Of a stretch of 64,000 nt of DNA, positions 18,247-27,735 are shown piece by piece. How positions within the stretch are numbered: position 1 is the stretch's first letter; every line of letters starts with the position of its first letter. The notes under the pieces were generated by a model, which had not been told where the DNA came from, did no database searches, and saw only the letters and a program-made list of their open reading frames with translations. This stretch comes from Xenorhabdus miraniensis (lineage in GTDB: Bacteria; Pseudomonadota; Gammaproteobacteria; Enterobacterales; Enterobacteriaceae). The stretch covers positions 82,677 through 146,676 of the forward strand of contig NZ_NITZ01000009.1 of the NCBI RefSeq assembly GCF_002632615.1. The letters run 5' to 3'. The translations under genes and the position numbers were made by a program.

Positions 18247-20141
18247 ATTCCATGAAGTCATTATTGCAACACGCCGTGAGCCAGAAATTGTTGCGCCCGC
18301 TGGATGTGCAGTTTGCTTATGCGATGATTGAAGATGAAAATCCTCTTTTATTGCTGATTACGGCCTTGTTAAGTGCCGAATCAGGCGCGGGACATGTTTG
18401 TTTACCCCTCGAACGGATTTCCCCGAAATATTTATTTGAAGGCAGGCAGCCAGAATTAGCCGCTTCGCTTTGGTCTTTAACGGGGGAGCCTGATCAACAG
18501 CAGATTATTGCTGCTTTGCAGGCATGTCCGGCAGTGAGTACGGGGGAGTTTCCTGCGCCGATCATCCTTTCGTTACAGAATGTTTCTGATTACCGTTTAT
18601 ATTTGCAACGTATGTGGCAAAGTGAACGGCGTGTGGCAGGTTTCTTTGCCACTGTTGAATTGACTGATGTTCCTGATGAAATGCAGTTACGCCGCATTTT
18701 GGATGAGCTTTTCGGTGTCACTGTTGAAGGGGAGATCGATTGGCAGAAAGTAGCGGCGGCCGTTGCGGTAACAAGCCGTATTTCGGTTATTTCTGGTGGG
18801 CCGGGAACAGGAAAAACAACGACAGTGGCTAAGTTGCTGGTTGCCTTGATAAAACTGCATGAAGGGCAGCAATTGAGCATTCAATTGGCAGCGCCAACGG
18901 GTAAAGCGGCGGCGAGATTAACTGAGTCTCTCAGGGAAGCAGTAAATAAATTGGCTTTGACCCCGGAACAATGGCGTAGCATTCCAGAACAGGCGCAAAC
19001 CACCCATCGTTTACTGGGCGCACAACCTGATAGCCAGAAGCTTCGTTATAATCGCAATAACCCTCTTGCCCTTGATATTTTGATCATTGATGAAGCCTCT
19101 ATGGTGGATTTACCGATGATGGCACATTTGATTGATGCGTTACCATCGCGGACAAAAGTGATTTTTCTGGGGGATAAAGATCAGTTGGCGTCGGTCGAAG
19201 CCGGAGCGGTATTGGGGGATATTTGCCGCTTCGCTGAACAGGGATATAGCGCTAAACGTACGGAACAATTGGGGCGATTAACCGGGTGCCAGTTAATGCC
19301 TTATTTTATGTCACACTCTATATCTCATGCTGATGATAAACCTTTCGCCGTGCAGGATTGTTTATGTCTGTTACGTAAAAGTTATCGTTTCAATTCGGCT
19401 TCTGGCATTGGAAGGCTGGCATCGGCAGTTAATCAGGGAAATCGTGCCGGAGTATCTGCGGTATTGAAGCAACCTTTTCCCGATGTATCCTTTAATCCTC
19501 TTTCAGGGGATGAAGATTATCAGCGTTTATTGACTGAAACTGCTGAGGGTTACTCCTCATATTTGGCGATGGTGCAGCAACGGGCTTCAGAAAAAGCCAT
19601 TTTGGCGGAGTTTAACCGTTTTCGGTTATTGTGTGCATTAAGGGAAGGGCCGTTTGGGGTTATGGGGTTAAATCAGCGAGTGGAGCAACTGCTGCACAGA
19701 AAAGGAATTATAACGCTACCCAGAAATATCGAGAATCGGGGTTATTCCGGGCGTCCGATCATGATATTACGTAATGACAGTACCCTTGGACTGTTTAATG
19801 GCGATATCGGGATTATGCTCAGGAATCAGGAGAATGAACTGAAAGCTTATTTTCAGTTATCGGATGGGCAGATCAAAGGGTTTCAGCCGAGCCGATTACC
19901 ACAACATGAAACGGCTTATGTGATGACGGTGCACAAATCTCAGGGTTCAGAATTTGAACATACTGCATTGGTATTACCGACCCAATATTCACCGATAGTC
20001 AGCCGGGAATTGGTGTATACCGCACTGACTCGGGCACGAGAAAAATTAACCCTTTATGCCCATAAGCCCGTGTTGGATAAGGCTGTGGCTACGGCAACAC
20101 AGCGCCGAAGTGGGTTGGCAGAATGGCTAAATCAGCCGTGA
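18243..20141 (+). CDS. recD: Exodeoxyribonuclease V alpha chain RecD
   Basis: RecD is the fast 5'-3' helicase subunit of RecBCD. It has 632 residues, and its ATG overlaps the recB stop. Walker A is GGPGTGKT at residues 185-192, followed by LIIDEASMVDLPMM and FLGDKDQLASVEAG (motifs II and III) and by VMTVHKSQGSEF and YTALTRAREKLTLY near the C-terminus. It closes the operon that begins at ppdA. Confidence 0.97.
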   Translation: MNSMKSLLQHAVSQKLLRPLDVQFAYAMIEDENPLLLLITALLSAESGAGHVCLPLERISPKYLFEGRQPELAASLWSLTGEPDQQQIIAALQACPAVSTGEFPAPIILSLQNVSDYRLYLQRMWQSERRVAGFFATVELTDVPDEMQLRRILDELFGVTVEGEIDWQKVAAAVAVTSRISVISGGPGTGKTTTVAKLLVALIKLHEGQQLSIQLAAPTGKAAARLTESLREAVNKLALTPEQWRSIPEQAQTTHRLLGAQPDSQKLRYNRNNPLALDILIIDEASMVDLPMMAHLIDALPSRTKVIFLGDKDQLASVEAGAVLGDICRFAEQGYSAKRTEQLGRLTGCQLMPYFMSHSISHADDKPFAVQDCLCLLRKSYRFNSASGIGRLASAVNQGNRAGVSAVLKQPFPDVSFNPLSGDEDYQRLLTETAEGYSSYLAMVQQRASEKAILAEFNRFRLLCALREGPFGVMGLNQRVEQLLHRKGIITLPRNIENRGYSGRPIMILRNDSTLGLFNGDIGIMLRNQENELKAYFQLSDGQIKGFQPSRLPQHETAYVMTVHKSQGSEFEHTALVLPTQYSPIVSRELVYTALTRAREKLTLYAHKPVLDKAVATATQRRSGLAEWLNQP

Positions 20142-20148
20142 AACAGGT

Positions 20149-20179
20149 ATTGGCCGAGGTTGTTATCACCAAGGCCAAT
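20149..20179. terminator. Hairpin between convergent recD and argA
   Basis: ATTGGCC pairs with GGCCAAT, with an additional inner GGT/ACC pairing. There is no strong T-run on either side. It lies between the stops of two convergent genes, so it is a probable bidirectional transcription end. Confidence 0.5.
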
Positions 20180-20243
20180 ATAACCGGAGTCAATTAAATT
20201 AAGGGTAATCTGAGTAAAGTTTCCGTATACAAAATCAATGGAG

Positions 20244-21569
20244 CTATAAATTCAGCATTAAGATCTTGGAACAGCGCTGGTAGTTATACAGAGCCTGTTT
20301 TTCTACTGGCAGTGTTTCAATGCCTGCGGGTTCAAACCCTCTCTCTTGAAACCAGTGAATACTGCGAGTTGTAAGCACAAAGATTTTTTCTAACCCTGTT
20401 TGTTTAGCCTGATTGATAATGGAATTTAGCAGTATTTCACCCCGGGAAGAGTTCCGATAGTCTGGATGTACGGCAACGCAGGCCATTTCCCCGATTTTTT
20501 CATCAGGATAAGGATACAGAGCCGCACACGCGATGGTGACGTTATCAAGTTCTATCAACATGAACTTATCAACCTCCATTTCCAATTGTTCCCGTGAGCG
20601 ACGCACCAAAATGCCTTGTTGTTCCAATGGGCGAATAAGCTCAAGAATGCCGCCAATGTCATTGATATTGGCACGACGAATCTGTTCGGAGCGCTCCATA
20701 ACAATTTGAGTACCGATACCTTCACGGGAAAATAACTCCTGAATCAGCGAACCATTTTCCTGATAACTGATCAAATGACTGCGGCGAACGCCACGGCGAC
20801 AGGCTTTGATGGCTCCCCTCAAGAAACGCACTGTTCCTGAATAGTGATCATCGGAGTTTTCCAATTCATGCAGGCGGTTTTCTCCTTCATTGGGGAACAT
20901 TTCTGATAATGTATTGCCTTCAGCATCAAGCACGCCCTGTGATGAACAAAAACCGATCAATTTCTCCGCCCTTAATTTAATTGCCAGTTGTGTTGCAATC
21001 TCTTCAGTTGTCAGGTTGAAACTTTCTCCCGTAACGGAAACGGCAACAGGCCCAATTAATACAATCGCATTATTGTCCAATTGTTGGTTGATGGCATCTT
21101 CATCAATACGGCGTATTCTGCCACTGTGGCAATAATCGACCCCATCATCGACGCCCAGGGGCTGGGCAATGATAAAATTACCGCTGACAACATTAATATG
21201 TGCGCCTTGTGATGGGGTATTGCTCAGGCTCATGGAAAGACGCGCCGTAATATCCAGTTGCAACAGACCGGCAGCCTGTTTGACCAAATCCAGCGTTTTG
21301 GCGTCAGTTACCCGGGTGTGTTTGTGATAAAACGGTTGGTGATTGTGTTCGGCAATATTTTGTTCGATTTGTGGGCGAGCACCATACACGACGATTAAAC
21401 GAATGCCCAAATTATGCAGTAATCCAATATCGTTGACGATATTGGAAAAATTATCATGGGCGATGGCTTCACCTCCCAACATAATGACAAAGGTTTTACC
21501 TCGGTGTGCATTGATATATGGAACCGAGTGCCGGAATATTTCAACCAATTCGGTACTGCGCTCTCTCAT
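20244..21569 (-). CDS. argA: N-acetylglutamate synthase
   Basis: ArgA acetylates glutamate in the first step of arginine synthesis. An amino-acid-kinase-like domain ([21 protein letters not shown]) is followed by a GNAT acetyltransferase domain ([24 protein letters not shown]). The frame stays open 23 codons upstream to 21638. I place the start at ATG 21569 because it has an AGAGGG RBS, matches the E. coli N-terminus, and leaves the ARG boxes outside the coding region. The protein has 441 residues. Confidence 0.96.
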   Translation of the reverse strand: MRERSTELVEIFRHSVPYINAHRGKTFVIMLGGEAIAHDNFSNIVNDIGLLHNLGIRLIVVYGARPQIEQNIAEHNHQPFYHKHTRVTDAKTLDLVKQAAGLLQLDITARLSMSLSNTPSQGAHINVVSGNFIIAQPLGVDDGVDYCHSGRIRRIDEDAINQQLDNNAIVLIGPVAVSVTGESFNLTTEEIATQLAIKLRAEKLIGFCSSQGVLDAEGNTLSEMFPNEGENRLHELENSDDHYSGTVRFLRGAIKACRRGVRRSHLISYQENGSLIQELFSREGIGTQIVMERSEQIRRANINDIGGILELIRPLEQQGILVRRSREQLEMEVDKFMLIELDNVTIACAALYPYPDEKIGEMACVAVHPDYRNSSRGEILLNSIINQAKQTGLEKIFVLTTRSIHWFQERGFEPAGIETLPVEKQALYNYQRCSKILMLNL

Positions 21570-21582
21570 GAAACCCTCTCCG

Positions 21583-21621
21583 ATTGAATTTTTATTCGAA
21601 TTTTTTGTATTTTTATTCTTT
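21583..21621 (-). promoter_or_regulatory. Tandem ARG boxes (ArgR operator) upstream of argA
   Basis: Two 18-bp imperfect palindromes (21583-21600, close to the TGAAT-WWWW-ATTCA consensus, and 21604-21621, weaker) are separated by exactly three bases. This is the classical arrangement bound by the arginine repressor hexamer. They lie 14-52 bases upstream of the chosen argA start and imply arginine repression. Confidence 0.85.
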
Positions 21622-21758
21622 TTGAAAGGAAATGGCAAGCGGAAACATGGATAAAAATAACGTTATTATTTATATTGGTATAAATAACTTGAGAGAGCAA
21701 AAAATGCTTTTTTTGATGACAGCGATTCGTTAATTAATTAGAGTTCCCGCCTGACTAT

Positions 21759-21794
21759 TATGTTGGTTAAAGATTATATGTTGGGTAAAGATTA
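21759..21794 (+). repeat. 18-bp tandem duplication upstream of amiC
   Basis: TATGTTGGTTAAAGATTA is followed at once by the same sequence with one change. It lies 33-68 bases before the amiC start, within the likely promoter or leader region. Confidence 0.85.
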
Positions 21795-21826
21795 CTGCGT
21801 TTGGTTGTTTTTAAATGGAATAAACG

Positions 21827-23074
21827 ATGAGTCATTCAGACTATAATTTTTCACGTCGTCGTCTGTTGAAAGGCGCAGCCGCTGTATGGCTGTTGAGTAT
21901 TAGCCCTATCGGCCAGGCAGCAAATTCAAAAGTGGTTGCTGTTCGTATTTGGCCTGCATCAAGTTATACCAGAGTGACGTTGGAGTCTAATATTCCACTC
22001 AAGTATCGCCAATTTTCTCTCTCAAATCCTAATCGCATTGTTATCGATTTACAGGGTGTCCAGCTTAATAGCGTTTTGAGCAGCATGGGAACACAGGTTC
22101 AGCGACGCGATCCTTACCTGAAAGTGGTGAGAGCCGGACAATTTAATCCTAAAACGGTGCGTTTGGTTTTTGAAATTAAGCAGCTAATTTCTCCGCATAT
22201 TTTTACATTGCCACCGATTGCGAAATTTAAGCACCGTTTGGTATTAGATCTTTATCCGAAAAAGGCCGCTGCTGTGGATGATGATCCTTTACAGGCTTTG
22301 CTTGAAGAGTACAACAGCGGGGACTTGGAAAGACACTTGCCTGCGGAAACACGCAAACCTGGTAAGGCCGGAAAAGACAGGCCAATTGTAATTATGCTCG
22401 ATCCGGGGCACGGCGGTGAAGATTCAGGGGCGATTGGAAAATATAAAACCCGCGAAAAAGATGTTGTGTTACAAATTGCTCGTCGTGTACAGGCGCTTAT
22501 AAGACGTGAACCTGGCATGAAAGTTTACATGACTCGCAACGAAGATGTCTTTATTCCGTTGAAAGTCAGGGTGGCAAAAGCGCGTAAAATGCAGGCTGAT
22601 CTCTTTGTTTCGATTCATGCGGATGCCTTTACGAACCGCTCTGCCCGTGGTTCATCCGTATTTGCGTTGTCAACTAAGGGAGCAACCAGTAATACTGCCC
22701 GTTTTCTGGCCCAGACCCAGAACGAGGCGGACTTGATTGGGGGAGTGAGTAAAAGCGGTGATAGATATTTGGATCATACTATGCTGGATTTGGTTCAGAC
22801 CGCGACTATCAACGATAGCCTGAAATTTGGTGATGAAGTGCTCAAGAGAATGAATAAAATTAATAAGCTGCATAAAAATAGTGTCGATCAGGCGGGGTTT
22901 GCAGTATTGAAAGCGCCAGATATTCCCTCCATTTTGGTGGAAACTGCGTTTATCAGCAACTTGGAAGAAGAGCGTAAACTTAAGACAGCCAAATTCCAGC
23001 AACAAGTAGCGGAATCTATTTTTGCTGGCATTAAGGCTTATTTTAAAAGTGGCGCAGAATTGGCACGGCGGTGA
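21827..23074 (+). CDS. amiC: N-acetylmuramoyl-L-alanine amidase AmiC
   Basis: This periplasmic amidase splits septal peptidoglycan during cell separation. It has 415 residues. The N-terminus carries a twin-arginine signal ([17 protein letters not shown]). An AMIN domain (about 35-150) follows for septal targeting. The Amidase_3 domain has zinc ligands in [11 protein letters not shown] (H195) and SIHADAF, and the glutamate in LVETAFISN. argA and amiC are divergent neighbours, as in E. coli. Confidence 0.97.
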   Translation: MSHSDYNFSRRRLLKGAAAVWLLSISPIGQAANSKVVAVRIWPASSYTRVTLESNIPLKYRQFSLSNPNRIVIDLQGVQLNSVLSSMGTQVQRRDPYLKVVRAGQFNPKTVRLVFEIKQLISPHIFTLPPIAKFKHRLVLDLYPKKAAAVDDDPLQALLEEYNSGDLERHLPAETRKPGKAGKDRPIVIMLDPGHGGEDSGAIGKYKTREKDVVLQIARRVQALIRREPGMKVYMTRNEDVFIPLKVRVAKARKMQADLFVSIHADAFTNRSARGSSVFALSTKGATSNTARFLAQTQNEADLIGGVSKSGDRYLDHTMLDLVQTATINDSLKFGDEVLKRMNKINKLHKNSVDQAGFAVLKAPDIPSILVETAFISNLEEERKLKTAKFQQQVAESIFAGIKAYFKSGAELARR

Positions 23075-23098
23075 AATATCCGCCTTAGATACTTATAT

Positions 23099-23128
23099 CC
23101 AGACTTAAAATAGCCAGACTTAAAAAAT
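23099..23128 (+). repeat. 15-bp tandem duplication downstream of amiC
   Basis: CCAGACTTAAAATAG is followed immediately by CCAGACTTAAAAAAT, about 25 bases after the amiC stop. No gene overlaps it. Confidence 0.75.
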
Positions 23129-23224
23129 TTTAAATAAGCGTTGGGAACGGCTGTGAAAACCAGATAAGCAATAAGAGATGAAGATTAAGGAAATAATAAA
23201 AGGAAGTATTAATAAAAAGAAAAT

Positions 23225-23301
<77 letters not shown>

Positions 23302-23369
23302 TCCGTCTATCTGCAAACTTTGATTATTAACAATGAGTGCAAATACTTAATGATGACATCATACAAAAT

Positions 23370-23446
<77 letters not shown>

Positions 23447-23568
23447 TCCGTCTATTTGCAAACTTTGACTATCAATAGTGAGTGCAAATACTGAATGATA
23501 ACATTCTTTACTGCTAGATTGTGTCTATGCTGAATCATCTGTTAATAAATGATATTCTCGCGTAGATT

Positions 23569-23645
<77 letters not shown>

Positions 23646-23659
23646 TCTGATGTCGGCAC

Positions 23660-23687
23660 ACTATACTCTTGAACGGCGTGGTTGCAA
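23660..23687 (-). promoter_or_regulatory. Sigma-70 promoter of the initiator tRNA operon
   Basis: On the minus strand TTGCAA, a 16-base spacer and TATAGT precede copy 3. The -10 box ends about 15 bases before the mature 5' end. The three tRNAs probably form one transcript running right to left, ending in the T-rich stretch below 23225. Confidence 0.65.
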
Positions 23688-23870
23688 GTTTTTTTATTGA
23701 TATTTACTGAATTTGTTTGTTTTTTGGTTAAAAAGCATTCTTGTTGTTTTGTTTTTGTTCTATGTGCGTTGAAAAACTATAAGCTATTTTTTCTAACTAC
23801 ATTTTATTATTTATTGGTGTTTGATATTGTTCATCGTCAGATAGTAATGGTAAGAAAATAAGGCAGAAAT

Positions 23871-24968
23871 ATGAAGCACTGGGGCAAATATCTTTTATGT
23901 GGATTTGTCATCTCGTCATTATCGGGCTGTCATTTACGTCCGACAGATCAGGCTCAGCAATATAAAGATGGTCGGATTACCCAAAATCTCCAATTGGTTA
24001 ACATGCCTAATGCTCAGGGTAGCCCGGTTAATGCCAAAGATTTTGCTACCCAAGTTAAATATATCAGTACATCTTCTCCCCGCTTGTATAACAGTCACCG
24101 TGAAACATTCGAAGCCATCGAAAATTGGATGTTATCCGGTGGTGATACTCGCCATTTAAATGAGTTTGGTTTACTCGCCTATCAGATGGAAGGCGGAGAT
24201 AATTACGGTAATGTGAAGTTTACGGGTTATTACACGCCCGTTTTGCAAGCCCGGCATATTAAGCAAGGGGAATTCAAATATCCGCTGTACAGTATGCCAA
24301 CGAAATCGCGTTTTCGTTTACCCAATCGCGCAGCAATATACAGCGGGGCGTTGAACAAAAAATTTATCATCGGGTACAGTAATTCCCTGATGGATAATTT
24401 TATGATGGAAGTGCAAGGAAGTGGTTACGTCAATTTTGGTGATGGTCAACCATTGACCTTTTTTGGTTACGGGGGAAAAAATGGGCATGCCTACCGCAGT
24501 ATTGGCAAGGTGCTGATCGACCGTAAAGAAATCCCCAGTGACAAAATGTCAATGAAAGCGATTCGTCTGTGGGGAGAACAGCACAGCGAAGCTAAAGTGA
24601 GAGAGGTGCTGGAACAGAACCCTTCATTTGTTTTCTTTAAACCTGAGTCTTATACCCCTGTCAGGGGAGCCAGTGCTGTCCCTCTTGTTGCAAAAGCTTC
24701 GGTGGCATCTGATAAGACATTGATCCCGCCGGGGACCGCATTGCTGGCGGAAGTTCCTGTGTTGGATGAATCCGGTAAATTTACCGGACAGTATCGCATG
24801 CGGTTGATGGTGGCATTGGATGTTGGTGGCGCCATTAAAGGGCATCATTTCGACATTTATCATGGTGTCGGTGAAAAAGCGGGGGAAATGGCAGGGTTTT
24901 ATAATCACTATGGCCGTGTTTGGGTATTGAAGAAAGCCTTATCTGGTTTTTTAGCGGCAAACCAGTAA
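23871..24968 (+). CDS. mltA: Membrane-bound lytic murein transglycosylase A
   Basis: This outer-membrane lipoprotein cleaves peptidoglycan glycan strands to 1,6-anhydro-muropeptides. It has 365 residues with the lipobox LSGC (cysteine 20). The segments FTGYYTPVLQARH, MEVQGSGYVNFGDG and MRLMVALDVGGAIKGHHFDIYHG contain the catalytic aspartate region and match E. coli MltA. Confidence 0.96.
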   Translation: MKHWGKYLLCGFVISSLSGCHLRPTDQAQQYKDGRITQNLQLVNMPNAQGSPVNAKDFATQVKYISTSSPRLYNSHRETFEAIENWMLSGGDTRHLNEFGLLAYQMEGGDNYGNVKFTGYYTPVLQARHIKQGEFKYPLYSMPTKSRFRLPNRAAIYSGALNKKFIIGYSNSLMDNFMMEVQGSGYVNFGDGQPLTFFGYGGKNGHAYRSIGKVLIDRKEIPSDKMSMKAIRLWGEQHSEAKVREVLEQNPSFVFFKPESYTPVRGASAVPLVAKASVASDKTLIPPGTALLAEVPVLDESGKFTGQYRMRLMVALDVGGAIKGHHFDIYHGVGEKAGEMAGFYNHYGRVWVLKKALSGFLAANQ

Positions 24969-24995
24969 GATCCCCTCCTAAAATCATCAATCGAT

Positions 24996-25022
24996 AACCT
25001 ATCCCGATAGAGATAGGTTTTA
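24996..25022 (+). terminator. Weak hairpin terminator after mltA
   Basis: AACCTATC pairs with GATAGGTT over an 8-base loop and only a few T residues follow. It lies between mltA and tcdA and may allow read-through. Confidence 0.5.
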
Positions 25023-25040
25023 TGCAGGATTTATTTAGCG

Positions 25041-25853
25041 ATGCAAGTTTCTCTCTCTGATGCTTATCTCCAACGTTTCGCTGGCACGGCTCGATTATAT
25101 GGCCAGAAAGCACTTTCATTATTTGCCCGCTCCCATGTTTGTGTTGTCGGCATTGGCGGTGTCGGTTCGTGGGCCGCAGAAGCGTTGGCGCGCACAGGCA
25201 TTGGTGCTATCACGCTGATTGATATGGATGATGTTTGCATCACTAATACCAACCGCCAGTTGCATACGTTGGTACAAAATGTCGGATTGCCGAAAACGGA
25301 AGTCATTGCCGAGCGGATACGGGCCATTAATCCTGAATGCCAAGTGACGTGCATTGATGATTTCGTCACGCCTGATAATGTCGCTGAATTGATGTCTACA
25401 GGATTCAGTTATGTCATTGATGCCATTGATAGCATACGGCCAAAAGCGGCGTTACTGGCTTATTGCCGTCGTTATAAGATCCCTGTTGTTACGACGGGGG
25501 GAGCGGGCGGACAACTTGATCCTACCCAGATTCAGGTGGTGGATTTGGCGAAAACAGTACAAGATCCGCTGGCAGCGAAATTGAAAGAGCGCCTGAAATC
25601 GGATTATCGCGTAGTGAAAAACGGTAAAGGAAAATTAGGCATTGACTGTGTTTTTTCCACGGAACAGTTAGTTTATCCGCAATCTGACGGTACGGTTTGT
25701 GCTGCCAAGAGCACGGCGGATGGTTCCAAACGAATGGATTGTGCTTCTGGTTTTGGTGCCGCAACGATGGTTACGGCGACCTTTGGTTTTGTTGCTGTAT
25801 CCCACGCACTGAAAAAGATGGTGGCAAAAGCCGAACGGGAAAAGGCGCTGTAA
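25041..25853 (+). CDS. tcdA: tRNA threonylcarbamoyladenosine dehydratase
   Basis: TcdA (formerly CsdL) is an E1-like ATP-dependent enzyme that cyclises t6A37 to ct6A in ANN-decoding tRNAs. It has 270 residues. The nucleotide-binding loop VVGIGGVGSWAAEAL lies at about 36-48, and NRQL and VIDAIDSIRPKAALLAYC follow, as in ThiF/MoeB relatives. It ends 8 bases from the stop of convergent csdE. In E. coli it cooperates with the CsdA-CsdE sulfur system. Confidence 0.96.
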   Translation: MQVSLSDAYLQRFAGTARLYGQKALSLFARSHVCVVGIGGVGSWAAEALARTGIGAITLIDMDDVCITNTNRQLHTLVQNVGLPKTEVIAERIRAINPECQVTCIDDFVTPDNVAELMSTGFSYVIDAIDSIRPKAALLAYCRRYKIPVVTTGGAGGQLDPTQIQVVDLAKTVQDPLAAKLKERLKSDYRVVKNGKGKLGIDCVFSTEQLVYPQSDGTVCAAKSTADGSKRMDCASGFGAATMVTATFGFVAVSHALKKMVAKAEREKAL

Positions 25854-25861
25854 TAGAGGGA

Positions 25862-26320
25862 CTAATTCGTGTAAGTGTGCGCGATTTCCTGAATGGTGTT
25901 AATCAGGGATTTCACACCATTGAGCCGTGAGTCACTCAGTTGTTGTTCCAGGCCGAGTTGTTGAAATAGCTCGGCCAAAGGTGTCTGCAAAACCTGCTCA
26001 GGTGTTTTGCCTTCCACCGCCGTCAGGATAACCGCTAATAACCCTTTAACAATGCGGCCTTCGCTGTCACCGTAAAAATGCAGGCAGCCCTCTGAAAGCA
26101 ATTGATGCCCCAACCAAACACGGTTTTCACAACCGGACATTTCAATATTCTGCTGTTTTAGTTTATCCGCCAAAGGTGGCAGTTTTCTGGCAAGGCCGAT
26201 TAGCTGTCGGTAGCGATCTTCCCACAACTTACATTGCCGGAAGTTTTCAATGAGTTGTTGCTCTGTAATCTCTGTTCCGAATGGATGCGGAGCAAGGATG
26301 CTGTCTGAAAGTTGTGTCAT
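25862..26320 (-). CDS. csdE: Sulfur acceptor protein CsdE
   Basis: CsdE accepts persulfide sulfur from the cysteine desulfurase CsdA. It has 152 residues of SufE/CsdE fold, with the acceptor cysteine at C64 in MSGCENRVWLG and the conserved FYGDSEGRIVKGLLAVIL. In E. coli csdE follows csdA directly. Here csdA ends about 7.1 kb away, at 33,428, with a biosynthetic-type operon between them. csdE must therefore have its own promoter or depend on read-through from the island. Confidence 0.95.
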   Translation of the reverse strand: MTQLSDSILAPHPFGTEITEQQLIENFRQCKLWEDRYRQLIGLARKLPPLADKLKQQNIEMSGCENRVWLGHQLLSEGCLHFYGDSEGRIVKGLLAVILTAVEGKTPEQVLQTPLAELFQQLGLEQQLSDSRLNGVKSLINTIQEIAHTYTN

Positions 26321-26376
26321 CGGTTTTTTATCTTGCAGTGAGTTTGTTACTGATTTTCTCTGGATGAGGTTTCAGG

Positions 26377-26402
26377 ATCATAGCAGTTATCATTGCTATG
26401 AT
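26377..26402. other. Perfect inverted repeat between csdE and the island
   Basis: ATCATAGCA and TGCTATGAT form a perfect 9-bp stem around an 8-base loop. There is no T-run on either strand, so it is not an obvious terminator. It lies 57 bases upstream of csdE and may be an operator or an mRNA stem. Apart from this hairpin, the 293-bp spacer 26321-26613 shows nothing I can name. Confidence 0.4.
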
Positions 26403-26613
26403 GAATTAGCATTTCCGGTGACTGTATCGGGAGAGGCTTCCCACTTCAATAATCAGTTATGCGAAAAAGGAAAAATTGATGAGTTTTATTCGTTGTCAAA
26501 AAAGAGTGTTTTTTAGCCATTGTTGGTACTGCCAATAGAGTATGATTTTCATACAAACACATAACTCCAGCTACTTCCACTTTGAGAAAATATACCTATT
26601 ATCAAAAAACACT

Positions 26614-27735
26614 TTATATTTTTCTAATTGCGTTTAACGCAATTTCAATATCATAAATTGTTAATCTTTTATCAAAAGAAGCCCGTACAAATTGACTGTG
26701 TAACAGATGAGGGGCTAAAAATGGGGTATGTTGCGCCGTTCCTTCCCATAAATTAATGCCTTGATCTCTTAATTTTTTCACCGCATCAGAAGCAGGGCAG
26801 TGTTCAAATTGAAAGGCTGCTATTCCTTGTATCGTTGAATCAGGGAAAAGAACTTTAATCGTTTTAATTTTTTTTAATTCCTCAAAAAAAAATGTGAAAC
26901 TTTCATTATTATAATCACTATCATTCACTCTTATTTTCAACGCATTATTGAAACCACAAACAGAAACAAGACTCCTTTCTGTTTTTTCAACATTTTTTGC
27001 AGTATTGACAGTCAAATACGAATTAAAATTCTCGATATAACCTGCATGTAGGTCAAAAAAGTCATAGTTAAGTTTACGTAATAATTTTTCTGAAATAAAT
27101 GCAAAACCCACCCCTCTAGGGCCATGCAAAAATTTGCGGCCGGCACCGGTTAAAAGATCACATTGAATTCTTTTCACATCAACAGGCAGTTGACCTATTG
27201 ATTGACATACATCAACAATATAAGTTGTGTCTTTATTTTTTAATATATCACCAATTTTTTCAATAGGATTGACAATCCCACAGCATGATGGAATATGTGT
27301 AATACTGACAATAGAAACATTATCCGATAAGTTATTTTCCATCCATTCGAGATTAAGAGTAAAATCTGGATTAGAGGGGATTTTTCGTAATTTTAAATTG
27401 TATTTTTTGGATAAAAATGAGAAATATATAATATTAGCGGCATATTCTGAATCACTAGTCCATATTTCTGTTCCTTCTTTAACTGATAACATTCTCATAA
27501 TGTTAATCCAGGCATCTGTTGCACTGGTAAACAAAGCGACGTTTTTTGGATCACAATTTATCAGTTGTGCACAATGATTATAAACTTCATTCTTTAAAAG
27601 AAATTCATTCTTCAACTCAGTTTCATAACTACCTATTTGAAACTCTGAAGATAAATAATTACTCATAACCTCATGAGTGGAAGCATGGATAATACCCGAT
27701 CCGGCAGTGTTCATATGTACTTTCATGTTAAGCAT
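26614..27735 (-). CDS. Class V PLP-dependent aminotransferase/desulfurase-fold enzyme of the island operon
   Basis: This 373-residue protein has fold type I, class V. The presumed PLP lysine is K201 in TGAGRKFLHGPRGVGF. The cofactor-nitrogen aspartate is D175 in YIVDVCQSIGQLP, and a SATDAW segment (71-76) fits the phosphate-binding turn. The GRKxxxGPRG form of the lysine motif resembles isopenicillin-epimerase-like and ergothioneine-lyase-like members more than housekeeping desulfurases, and I see no CsdA-type SGxHCA cysteine loop. Substrate and reaction (transamination, lyase or racemase) cannot be read from the sequence. It is the last gene of the operon and overlaps the MFS gene by 8 bases. 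An internal ATG at 27726 is an alternative start. Confidence 0.8.
   Translation of the reverse strand: MLNMKVHMNTAGSGIIHASTHEVMSNYLSSEFQIGSYETELKNEFLLKNEVYNHCAQLINCDPKNVALFTSATDAWINIMRMLSVKEGTEIWTSDSEYAANIIYFSFLSKKYNLKLRKIPSNPDFTLNLEWMENNLSDNVSIVSITHIPSCCGIVNPIEKIGDILKNKDTTYIVDVCQSIGQLPVDVKRIQCDLLTGAGRKFLHGPRGVGFAFISEKLLRKLNYDFFDLHAGYIENFNSYLTVNTAKNVEKTERSLVSVCGFNNALKIRVNDSDYNNESFTFFFEELKKIKTIKVLFPDSTIQGIAAFQFEHCPASDAVKKLRDQGINLWEGTAQHTPFLAPHLLHSQFVRASFDKRLTIYDIEIALNAIRKI

Noticed and set aside
21570..21638. Longer argA with 23 extra N-terminal codons
   Set aside because: The extension would run through the ARG boxes and has no homology. ATG 21569 has a good RBS and matches E. coli ArgA.
26377..26402. 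Terminator of the island operon
   Set aside because: The stem is perfect but has no T-run on either strand and lies about 210 bases after the last gene. I list it only as an inverted repeat.
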